Positions 1 to 7,091 of a DNA stretch of 64,000 nt are shown here, piece by piece. A program made the position numbers and the translations under genes. Numbering within the stretch: the stretch's first letter is position 1; each line of letters begins with the position of its first letter. The notes beneath the pieces were generated by a model. That model saw only the letters and a list, made by a program, of their open reading frames with translations. It had not been told where the DNA came from and searched no databases. This stretch comes from Allopusillimonas lactea. GTDB lineage: Bacteria > Pseudomonadota > Gammaproteobacteria > Burkholderiales > Burkholderiaceae_B. The DNA is taken from positions 210,253 to 274,252 of the forward strand of contig NZ_JAJJOZ010000007.1 in NCBI RefSeq assembly GCF_021653995.1. Reading direction: 5' to 3'.

Positions 1-91
1 TGCGCTGAAAATGGGGGCCACCAAGCGCGACTTCGACAACACTGTGGCCATCCACCCCACGGCAGCAGAAGAGTTCGTAACGATGCGATAG
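1..91 (+). CDS. gor: Glutathione-disulfide reductase, C-terminal end (partial)
   Basis: The frame from base 2 ends at TAG 89-91 and encodes the last 29 residues of a glutathione reductase; the rest lies upstream of the window. The tail carries the family signature HPTAAEEF, whose His and Glu form the active-site base pair that acts from the dimer partner. The flavoenzyme reduces glutathione disulfide with NADPH in the cytosol. The ending KMGATKRDFDNT followed by the HPTAAEE segment closely resembles the E. coli Gor C-terminus. Convergent with pap, whose stop lies about 50 bases downstream. Confidence 0.9.
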   Translation, partial: ALKMGATKRDFDNTVAIHPTAAEEFVTMR

Positions 92-140
92 GCGGTGCTC
101 CTGGCGCGGTTTTGCCTGGCGACCAGCGCGTATGCCGGTT

Positions 141-1820
141 TCAGCGCAAGCCCTGGAGCGCCTCCGCAATCACCGCCAGCACCTGCAGGCGCGCCGCCTT
201 CTTGTCGTCGGACTGGATCACATGCCAGGGCGCATGCTCGGTGCAGGTGCGCACGAGCATGTCGCGGCGGGCGTTCTGGTAGGCGTTCCATTTGGCGCGG
301 TTGCGCCAGTCGTCGGGGGTGATCTTGAACGACTTGAAGGGGGATTTTTCGCGCTCGTGGAAACGCTGAAGCTGTACGTCTTTGGAAACGTCGAGCCAAA
401 ACTTGAGCACCAGGGCGCCGCTTTCGGCTAGCTGAAGCTCGAAGTCGTTTATTTCATCGTAGGCGCGATCGATCGCGTGCGCGGTGGCGAGTTTTTCGAC
501 GCGTTCGACCAGGACTCGGCCGTACCAGGAACGATCGAAGATGGCGGCCTTGCCCACGGCGGGCAGATGGCGCCAGAAGCGCCACAGATAGGGGCGGGCC
601 CGTTCTTCATCCGTGGGTGCTGAAATGGGATGCACGTCGTAATCGCGTACGTCCAGCGCCGCCGTGACGCGCCGGATGGTGCCGCCTTTTCCGGCGGCGT
701 CCTGGCCTTCGAAGACCAGAACCATAGAATGATGCGCGAATGCCTTGCGGCGTGTGGCGCGGGCGATGCTGGCCTGCAGCGCGGCGAGCCGCTTGTCGTA
801 GTCATTATTCTTGCCGTTAGTGCCCCTTTCTCCGTTGCCATCCTCGCTGGTGCTGGCCTTGGTGGTTGTGTTGTCGTTCTTGCCGGCATCGCGGCTTTCG
901 TTCTTGCCGCTTCCCTTGCCGCCGCGCCTTGCCCCATTATGCGCTTTCGCCTTGATGGTTGCTTTGGCCTTGTGGGTGGCCGCCGCTCGGCCAACTACCG
1001 CGCGGGCGCCCACCGCTTTCTCTTCATTGCCGATGCCGGTGTCGTTCATGCCTTCATCGGGGGACACCGGCAGCAGCAGGGCGGGTAATGGCGCATCCGC
1101 GTGCACATTGCTGGCCAGCCCCTGCTCCATGGCGGCAAGAATCGCCTTGGCAGTGCAGTGCGTGCGCATATTGGGGTCGGCACTCGGGATGATGATCCAG
1201 GGGGCGTGCTGACGGTGTGTTTGCGTAATCACCAGTTCACCCGCATTGCGCAGCCGCTTGAATAGTTTGTGCACACGCAGGTCCGCCTTGCTGACGCGCC
1301 AGGCGGTTTCCGGATCGCGGAGCATGTTTTCCGCGCGTGTTTGCTGCGCATCACGCGACAGGTGGAACCACAGCTTGAGTACCTGCACCTGTTCGGCCGC
1401 AAGCATGGCCTCAAAGCGGTTGACCAGCCGGGCATATGCAGCGATGGACCCCGAGTCTGGATTTTTGCCTGCGGCTTCTTTCAGCAACGCGTAATACCAT
1501 GAGCCGAAGACCACGCCAGTCTGCCCGTGGCCCGGCAGGTCGCGCCAATAGCGCCAGAGGCTGGGCCGCATAGCGTCTTGCGCCGTGGGGCCATCGTAGG
1601 CAAGTGTATGGACATGGCGCGGATCCAGCCAGGTGTTGAGCAGGTTAATGGTGGAACCTTTGCCTGCGCCGTCTATGCCCGCGAGTACCACCAGCAGCGT
1701 CTGCCGTCCTTCCTTCAGGCGCCGGTATTGTTGCTGCAGCAGGGCAATCCGCAGTTCGGTTTCCTGGGGCGCTGCCACATCATCCGCAAGCGTCGGGTCG
1801 GTTTCCGCGTACTGGAACAT
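141..1820 (-). CDS. pap: Polyphosphate:AMP phosphotransferase (two-domain PPK2)
   Basis: 559 residues with two tandem PPK2 kinase domains. The first has a Walker A at residues 48-55 (GIDGAGKG) but a degenerate lid (FGSWYY near 105). The second has GQDAAGKGG at 372-380 and an intact DRSWYGRV segment from 429, so it is probably the catalytic half. The family transfers phosphate from polyphosphate to AMP, giving ADP in the cytosol. The domains are joined by an unusual low-complexity linker (about 262-340) rich in Lys, Gly, Asn, Thr and Ala. The start has a GAGG ribosome site 7 bases upstream. It lies 28 bases downstream of hslR on the same strand and is probably co-transcribed. Confidence 0.88.
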   Translation of the reverse strand: MFQYAETDPTLADDVAAPQETELRIALLQQQYRRLKEGRQTLLVVLAGIDGAGKGSTINLLNTWLDPRHVHTLAYDGPTAQDAMRPSLWRYWRDLPGHGQTGVVFGSWYYALLKEAAGKNPDSGSIAAYARLVNRFEAMLAAEQVQVLKLWFHLSRDAQQTRAENMLRDPETAWRVSKADLRVHKLFKRLRNAGELVITQTHRQHAPWIIIPSADPNMRTHCTAKAILAAMEQGLASNVHADAPLPALLLPVSPDEGMNDTGIGNEEKAVGARAVVGRAAATHKAKATIKAKAHNGARRGGKGSGKNESRDAGKNDNTTTKASTSEDGNGERGTNGKNNDYDKRLAALQASIARATRRKAFAHHSMVLVFEGQDAAGKGGTIRRVTAALDVRDYDVHPISAPTDEERARPYLWRFWRHLPAVGKAAIFDRSWYGRVLVERVEKLATAHAIDRAYDEINDFELQLAESGALVLKFWLDVSKDVQLQRFHEREKSPFKSFKITPDDWRNRAKWNAYQNARRDMLVRTCTEHAPWHVIQSDDKKAARLQVLAVIAEALQGLR

Positions 1821-1848
1821 GGATGTGCCTCTATATTGTTTTCAGGCT

Positions 1849-2238
1849 TCAGTATTCGCCTCGGCGCACGCGGTCGATATCGCGACGATCGCGTTTAGTG
1901 GGCCGGCCGCTGGCAAGCGCCTGCGCTGGCTCCGGCGCAAGCCGGCGGTTTTCCGCCGCCTTCTCGCGCAAGGCGATGCTTTCGGGGGTTTCGCGATAGA
2001 GCTGCTGCGCGACAGGCGCCGGGCCGCGCACCTGGCTGAGCGCGGCCACCTGAACGGTAGTCGTGACATCGCCGCGCCGCACGCTGACGATATCGCCGGG
2101 CCGGATTTCGCGGGCAGGCTTGGCAAGCTGCTGGTTGACCTGCACCCGTCCCTTGCCGATTTCGTGGGCGCCCAGGCTGCGCGTTTTGTAGAAACGGGCA
2201 GCCCAGAGCCATTTATCGAGGCGCATCTGCTCTGGCAT
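1849..2238 (-). CDS. hslR: S4-domain RNA-binding protein, Hsp15 type
   Basis: 129 residues from the ATG at 2238, chosen because GGAAG sits 11 bases upstream and because homologues begin just before the MRLDKWLWAARF motif. The S4 RNA-binding fold occupies residues about 5-65 (RLDKWLWAARFYKTR, then GKGRVQVNQ and the RPGDIVSV strand). A basic tail rich in Arg and Lys follows (GRPTKRDRRD near the C-terminus). Hsp15 binds free 50S subunits carrying stalled nascent chains and helps recycle them. A longer reading frame continues upstream without family similarity, so the distal start is rejected. It precedes pap, a plausible stress-linked pairing. Confidence 0.88.
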   Translation of the reverse strand: MPEQMRLDKWLWAARFYKTRSLGAHEIGKGRVQVNQQLAKPAREIRPGDIVSVRRGDVTTTVQVAALSQVRGPAPVAQQLYRETPESIALREKAAENRRLAPEPAQALASGRPTKRDRRDIDRVRRGEY

Positions 2239-2526
2239 GGTCTGTATGGCTTCCGTAAAGCATTGAAGCGGCTGTGCGCGCCATGGCGGCGTGTTTGTGG
2301 GCGCACACACCATCACGCGCGTCATGGTCGCGGGTATGCAAAGCATCATAGCACCGGCCCGCGCGTGGCGACCGTGCGTTCATTTTTATTGAACACCTAT
2401 GGAGTGATGGCTCATGGCGCGGGGGCCGCGTGTGCACTTATAGTCGCCCCCTGAGCGCCGGGTGGGCGATTCGCGCCTGCTCGCGATCCGTTTCAGTGCG
2501 ACCTGTATGGGTTGAGGAGCTATTCA

Positions 2527-3504
2527 ATGAGAACGATAAACCACATCGGCGGCGCATTGCTCGCCGCCTGTGTCATGCTGTCCGCCGGGTCGGCCGCCGC
2601 GCAGTCTTTTCCCGCCGACAAACCCATCAGCGTAGTGGTCGGCTTCGTGGCGGGCGGTGCAGCCGATTCTGCCACGCGGCTCATCGCCAGCAAGCTGGCC
2701 GAGAACACCGGCCTGAACATTGCTGTGCTTAACAAGCCCGGTGCAGGCGGCAACATTGCTCACCAGTACGTTGCAGGCCAACCAGCGGACGGCACCACCT
2801 TGCTGCTGGGCTCTGTGGGGCCGCTCACCATCTCCCCGCACCTGATGAACCTGCCCTATGATCCATTCAGGGATTTGGCGCCGGTATCGGGCGGCGTGCA
2901 TTTTCCTAATGTGTTGGTGGTTCATAAAGCCGCCGGCGTCAAGACATTCAAAGAATTCATTGAGCTGGCGAAAGGCAGCCCGGAGAAAGCGGATTTCGCC
3001 TCCTCTGGTTTTGGCTCTGCGTCCCATATGGCCGGCGAATTGCTCAACCTTTATGCAAAGGTGAATATGGTGCACGTACCCTACAAGGGTGGTGCCCAGG
3101 CTATGCAGGACCTGATCGGCGAGCGCGTTACTTCATATTTTTCCGCCCCGCCCACTGCCATGCCTTATGTGGACTCCGGCAAGCTGGTTCCGTTGGCCAC
3201 GACCGGGCTGAAGCGCCCGTCGTACCTTCCGGATGTCCCGACGGTTGCGGAATCGGGCTATCCGGGTTTCGAGGCCCTGAACTGGTACTCCTTCATGGCG
3301 CCCGGTAAAACGCCGGAGCCTATTCTCGACCGGTGGAATGCTGAGATCGTCAAGGTGTTGAACGACGCTCAGGTCAAGCAGTCGCTGGACAAGCTGGGCC
3401 TGACCCCGCACCCCACCACCCGCAAGGAATTCGCCGAGTTCATGCACGCCGAATATGGCAAATGGGGCAAGATCATCAAAGAGCGCAAAATCACCAAGGA
3501 ATAA
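2527..3504 (+). CDS. Bug-family periplasmic substrate-binding protein (TctC type), copy 1
   Basis: 325 residues from the ATG at 2527, preceded by GAGGAG at the right distance; an in-frame ATG at 2512 lacks this. A Sec signal peptide ends near AAAQS (residue about 25). Bug/TctC hallmarks follow: the phosphate-like loop around VGFVAGGAADSATR, the NKPGAGGNIA segment, HVPYKGGAQAMQD, and PDVPTVAESGYPGF. These receptors bind carboxylates or amides in the periplasm for tripartite tricarboxylate transporters or for signalling. No TctA or TctB membrane subunit is nearby. The downstream N-carbamoylase-type amidase suggests an amidated or carbamoylated ligand, but this is inference. A strong terminator hairpin follows. 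Confidence 0.88.
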   Translation: MRTINHIGGALLAACVMLSAGSAAAQSFPADKPISVVVGFVAGGAADSATRLIASKLAENTGLNIAVLNKPGAGGNIAHQYVAGQPADGTTLLLGSVGPLTISPHLMNLPYDPFRDLAPVSGGVHFPNVLVVHKAAGVKTFKEFIELAKGSPEKADFASSGFGSASHMAGELLNLYAKVNMVHVPYKGGAQAMQDLIGERVTSYFSAPPTAMPYVDSGKLVPLATTGLKRPSYLPDVPTVAESGYPGFEALNWYSFMAPGKTPEPILDRWNAEIVKVLNDAQVKQSLDKLGLTPHPTTRKEFAEFMHAEYGKWGKIIKERKITKE

Positions 3505-3536
3505 GCCTCGCAGGCCCGGCATTCCGCATGACGTAC

Positions 3537-3579
3537 ACGCCCCGCACGCTGGATGGCAAGCCAGCCTGCAGGGCGTTTT
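3537..3579 (+). terminator. Rho-independent terminator after Bug copy 1
   Basis: An interrupted inverted repeat pairs ACGCCC-GCA-GCTGG with CCAGC-TGCA-GGGCGT around an 8-base loop and runs into TTTT. It lies 33 bases after the Bug stop codon and separates that gene from the amidase. The remaining bases to 3802 show no supported gene. Confidence 0.7.
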
Positions 3580-3802
3580 GCCGTACGGCGCCAGCGGTGG
3601 CTGCGGGCCTGCCATGCAAGCCTAACGGATGCGAACGGCAGCGGTACTGCTGGTCGCCGCGCCGCAGCGTGGACTCATGGACAGGCATGTTTTGGCACTA
3701 GAGCCCAGTGCCTCCGGGGATTAGCATGCGTGCAACAGGGTGAATAGCATGCATGGCGTGAACAATCATAACTGGCGCGCCATACGGACCAGGGGGAGGG
3801 TG

Positions 3803-5035
3803 ATGGTGGAGACATTGCAGATCAATGGTGAGCGCCTATGGCGCAGTCTGATGGACTTGGCCGAAATCGGCGCCACACCTGTTGGTGGTGTGAATAGGCA
3901 GGCGTTGACAGCAGAAGACGCGCGCGGCCGCCGGTTGTTCTCCGATTGGTGTCGCACGGCAGGCTGCACCATGCACACCGATGCCATCGGCAATCTGGTC
4001 GCCCGTTTGCCGGGGCGGCAGCCCGGATTGCCGGCCATCATGATAGGCAGCCACCTGGATACCCAGCCTACAGGCGGCAAGTTCGACGGTGCCTACGGCG
4101 TGATGGCGGGGCTTGAAGTGTTGCGCACCCTGGCCGATGCCGGCGTGCGCCCGCTGCGCACCATTGAGTTGGCCGCGTGGACGAATGAAGAGGGTACTCG
4201 TTTTACGCCATCCATGATGGGGTCGGCTGTTTATGCGGGCTTGATGCCGCTGGCGGCGGCCCTGGCAACACAGGATGCTGATGGTGTCAGCGTTGCACAG
4301 GCGCTTGCCGGCCTGGATGATGGTTTGTCCGCGCAATGCCTGCCGCGCCCAGCCGCTTATTTCGAGGCCCATATCGAACAGGGGCCAGTGCTTGAGGCGG
4401 CGGATTGTGTCATTGGCATTGTCACTGCCGCGCAAGGGCAGTGCTGGTACAGGCTGACCTTTACCGGCAAAGCCGCGCACGCCGGCAGTACGCCGATGGG
4501 CATGCGTGCGGATGCCCTTGCCGCGGCTGCTCTGGCTATCACGGCCTTGAACCGCATCGGGCGTGATCACCCTCCGGGCGTTGCCACGGCGGGTCGTATG
4601 GTTGTGCACCCCAACAGTCCCAATGTCATTCCTGATTCGGTGGTTATGACGGCCGAGATGCGCCATCCCGATGACCGAGTCAGGGCTGCGATGGAGGAAG
4701 CCTTCCTCGCGGCAGTCCGAGAGGCGGCGCGGGTGCACGGTGTGCAGGTGGATGTAGGCAAGGTGCTGGATCAGCCCGCGGCGCCTTTCGACGCCGGATG
4801 CGTTAATGCTGTAGCCGAGGCCGCGCGGGCCGCTGGCTATGCCAGTATGGAGATTGTCAGCGGTGCTGCCCACGATGCGGTTGCCATGTCCCGCATCGTC
4901 CCGGCCGGCATGATTTTCGTGCCATGCGCCGGCGGCGTCAGCCACAACGAGCTGGAAAGCGCCGAACCGGCCGATCTGGCGGCAGGCTGCCAGGTGTTGC
5001 TGGACTGTGTGCGTGTCTACGCGGAGAAACCCTAA
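3803..5035 (+). CDS. M20-family hydantoinase/carbamoylase-type amidase
   Basis: 410 residues from ATG 3803; family alignments start just before INGERLW. An in-frame ATG at 3740 would add 21 residues. The ribosome site AGGGGGAGGG lies very close to 3803, so the start is not certain. Dinuclear metal ligands of M20 N-carbamoylases are visible: His84 (GSHLDTQPTGG), Asp95 (FDGAYG), Glu129/130 (WTNEEGTRF), His190 (EAHIEQGP) and His381 near the C-terminus (VSHNE). The family hydrolyses N-carbamoyl-L-amino acids, allantoate or ureidoglycolate-type substrates in the cytosol. The specificity cannot be read from sequence. It sits between a Bug receptor and peptide-type transporter genes, fitting uptake followed by deacylation. 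Confidence 0.85.
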   Translation: MVETLQINGERLWRSLMDLAEIGATPVGGVNRQALTAEDARGRRLFSDWCRTAGCTMHTDAIGNLVARLPGRQPGLPAIMIGSHLDTQPTGGKFDGAYGVMAGLEVLRTLADAGVRPLRTIELAAWTNEEGTRFTPSMMGSAVYAGLMPLAAALATQDADGVSVAQALAGLDDGLSAQCLPRPAAYFEAHIEQGPVLEAADCVIGIVTAAQGQCWYRLTFTGKAAHAGSTPMGMRADALAAAALAITALNRIGRDHPPGVATAGRMVVHPNSPNVIPDSVVMTAEMRHPDDRVRAAMEEAFLAAVREAARVHGVQVDVGKVLDQPAAPFDAGCVNAVAEAARAAGYASMEIVSGAAHDAVAMSRIVPAGMIFVPCAGGVSHNELESAEPADLAAGCQVLLDCVRVYAEKP

Positions 5036-5065
5036 AATCCAGCTTGATGGGGCTACCACCGAACC

Positions 5066-5174
5066 CTAGGCATTTACCCTGACCGTTGTCCTCGCTCTCC
5101 CTCTTGCGGGCAAAACTGGCCTCATCGAAAGGCGGGGCCTGGACCTATTGAGGGCAAATTCTCCGATGCTAATG
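5066..5174 (+). promoter_or_regulatory. Candidate structured leader RNA, copy A
   Basis: This stretch lies about 200 bases upstream of the first SBP and resembles 6896-7003 upstream of the second. Shared blocks are AGGCATTTACCCT (5068-5080), TGGCCTCAnnGAAAGGCGG (from 5117) and AGGGC before GATGCTA. GGCAT 5069-5073 can pair with ATGCT 5166-5170, CCCT 5077-5080 with AGGG 5151-5154, and GCCT 5119-5122 with AGGC 5130-5133. A variable hairpin occupies the middle. It matches no riboswitch consensus that I can recall. A cis-regulatory role is inference. Confidence 0.45.
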
Positions 5175-5271
5175 TCGTTCGCACACGCAAGGCGCCGCGT
5201 ATCCCAAGCGGCAGGCGTCGTGTGGTGATGCTGATGAACTCGTTCATTCTATTTATTCAAAGAGGAGCAGC

Positions 5272-6861
5272 ATGCATAGCACTCGGAAACTCTTATCGTT
5301 GGCTGCCGCTGTGGGGCTGGTGTATTCAATCAGTTCGGGGGTGGCGCTTGCGCAGTCACAGCCCAAACACGGCGGCACGCTTGTAATCGGCTCGTTCCAG
5401 GCGCCGCGGCATCTGAACGGCGCGGTGCAGTCGGGCATGGCCACGGCGCTGCCCAGCACCCAGTTGTTTGCCAGCCTGGTTCGCTTCGACGACAAGTGGA
5501 ACCCACAGCCTTATCTGGCCGAATCCTGGAAGTGGTCCGAGGATGGCAAAGCGCTGACCGTCAATTTGCGCAAGGATGCGGTGTTCCACGACGGCAAGCC
5601 TGTCACCTCGGCTGACGTGGCGTTCTCCCTCATGGCCATCAAGGCCAATCACCCCTTCCAGACCATGCTTGCGCCTGTGGAGAAGGTGGAGACGCCTGAT
5701 CCTTACACCGCGATCATCCGCTTGTCGCAGCCGCATCCGGCCTTGCTGGTGGCCCTGTCGCCAGCCCTGTCGCCCATCCTGCCCAAGCATATCTACGACG
5801 ACGGCACCGATCTGAAGGCCAACCCCCGCAACTCCAAAAATGTGGTGGGGTCGGGGCCCTTCAAGCTCAAGGAATTCGTGCCCGGCAAAGAGGTGGTGCT
5901 GGAGCGTTTCGACAAGTTCTTCTTGAAAGGTAAACCTTACCTGGACCGTGTGGTGATCCAGATCAGCCAGGATCAGACGACGCTGCTCATCGGCCTGGAG
6001 CGCGGCGATCTGCAGATGCTGCCTTTCATGGGCGACCCGACGCAGTTGCGGCGCGCCAAGACGAACAAAGACATCGTCATGCTCGACAAGGGCTATGAGG
6101 GGATAGGCTCGGAAGGCTGGTTGGCATTGAATACAGCCAAGAAGCCGCTGGATGACAAGCGCGTGCGCCAGGCGATTGCCTACTCGCTGGACAAGAAGTT
6201 CATCATCAAGGCGCTGACGGCGGGCTTTGCCAAGCCGTCCAACGGCCCCATCATCAGCTCCAGCCCCTATGCCTCGGCCGATGTGCACATGTATGCGCAA
6301 AACCTCGAGAAAGCCAAGCAGTTGCTGGATGAGGCGGGCCTGAAGCCGGACGCCAATGGTGAGCGCTTCAAGATGACAATAGACGCCGCGCCGGGCTCTG
6401 AAGCGCTCGCGAAGAATTTGGCTGAATACGCACGGGCCCAGCTCAAGAAGATAGGCGTAACTGCAGAACTTCGCACCTCGGCGGATTTCCCGTCCTGGGC
6501 CAAACGCATCGCCAGCCATGATTTCGACATGACGACCGACACAGTCTGGAACTGGGGTGATCCGGTGATCGGGGTGCACCGCACCTACCTGTCGTCGAAC
6601 ATCCGTAATATCATCTGGACCAACACACAGTCGTACAAGAACGAGAAGGTGGACGAACTGCTGCACCAGGCTGGCGTGGAAAAAGACCTGGAAAAGCGCA
6701 AAGCGCTGTATGCTGAATTTCAGCGCATTGTGACTGAAGACGCTCCTATCATTTACATCGCGGAATCACCCTATCACACGCTGGTGTCCAAGAAAGTGGG
6801 CAATGCGCCGACCAGCATCTGGGGGCCGCTGTCACCACTGGATGACGTGTACCTGAAGTAA
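5272..6861 (+). CDS. ABC peptide/nickel-type substrate-binding protein (SBP_bac_5), copy 1
   Basis: 529 residues with a Sec signal peptide ending near residue 27 (ALAQS) and the SBP_bac_5 (DppA/OppA-like) fold: opening PKHGGTLVIG, then FDDKWNPQPYLAESWKWS, the FHDGKPVTSADVAFS strand and GSGPFKLKEF. The start has AGAGGAG upstream. It should capture a dipeptide-like or other small organic solute in the periplasm for the transporter encoded downstream. Bases 5422-6347 are identical by eye to 7242-8167 in the next gene, while the signal peptide and parts of the C-terminal third differ. This indicates tandem duplication with gene conversion. Ligand choice is unknown; the neighbouring amidase and amidohydrolase suggest an amide. 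Confidence 0.88.
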   Translation: MHSTRKLLSLAAAVGLVYSISSGVALAQSQPKHGGTLVIGSFQAPRHLNGAVQSGMATALPSTQLFASLVRFDDKWNPQPYLAESWKWSEDGKALTVNLRKDAVFHDGKPVTSADVAFSLMAIKANHPFQTMLAPVEKVETPDPYTAIIRLSQPHPALLVALSPALSPILPKHIYDDGTDLKANPRNSKNVVGSGPFKLKEFVPGKEVVLERFDKFFLKGKPYLDRVVIQISQDQTTLLIGLERGDLQMLPFMGDPTQLRRAKTNKDIVMLDKGYEGIGSEGWLALNTAKKPLDDKRVRQAIAYSLDKKFIIKALTAGFAKPSNGPIISSSPYASADVHMYAQNLEKAKQLLDEAGLKPDANGERFKMTIDAAPGSEALAKNLAEYARAQLKKIGVTAELRTSADFPSWAKRIASHDFDMTTDTVWNWGDPVIGVHRTYLSSNIRNIIWTNTQSYKNEKVDELLHQAGVEKDLEKRKALYAEFQRIVTEDAPIIYIAESPYHTLVSKKVGNAPTSIWGPLSPLDDVYLK

Positions 6862-6862
6862 G

Positions 6863-6878
6863 TCAGGGTTAGCCCTGA
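6863..6878 (+). other. Small hairpin after SBP copy 1
   Basis: TCAGGG-TTAG-CCCTGA forms a perfect 6-bp stem with a tetraloop directly after the SBP stop codon. There is no T-run, so it may stabilise the transcript end or separate it from the following leader rather than terminate. Confidence 0.4.
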
Positions 6879-6895
6879 TCAAGGCCAGAGGGTGG

Positions 6896-7003
6896 ATAGG
6901 CATTTACCCTCGTGTTTCCGACCGCGCCCCTGCGGGCGGTCGGATCTGGCCTCAATGAAAGGCGGTGCGTGGCCCTATGGATGTGACAGGGCCAATGCTA
7001 CCT
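6896..7003 (+). promoter_or_regulatory. Candidate structured leader RNA, copy B
   Basis: This is the counterpart of 5066-5174, about 195 bases upstream of the second SBP start. The blocks AGGCATTTACCCT (6898-6910) and TGGCCTCAATGAAAGGCGG (from 6947) are conserved at the same spacing: 50 bases from GGCAT to GCCT in both copies. The middle hairpin here is perfect (TCCGACCGC 6917-6925 with GCGGTCGGA 6936-6944), whereas copy A has different bases there but can still pair. GGCAT 6899-6903 pairs with ATGCT 6995-6999. GGCCCT 6971-6976 can pair with AGGGCC 6988-6993, as an alternative to CCCT 6907-6910. Alternative pairing would suit a switch; this is inference. Confidence 0.48.
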
Positions 7004-7091
7004 TCTTCCCTCCCTATTCGTCGGGGCATTGCGATTCAGCGTAAGCAATCTGCACAGGATGCCACCGTTTATTTTCAGCACGAGAGCAACT

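Noticed and set aside
3836..5059. 407-codon minus-strand frame opposite the M20 amidase
   Set aside because: The opposite strand encodes an amidase with all metal ligands; the antisense frame has no ribosome site or family features.
5356..6666. Long minus-strand open frame opposite SBP copy 1 (and its twin at 7014-8399)
   Set aside because: Both are antisense to well-supported SBP genes, share the same artefact because the DNA is duplicated, and encode no recognisable protein; GC-rich codon bias opens this frame.
5066..7003. Leaders as T-box, glycine or guanidine riboswitches
   Set aside because: The core blocks of those classes are absent; the conserved blocks here differ, so they are reported only as an unassigned candidate.
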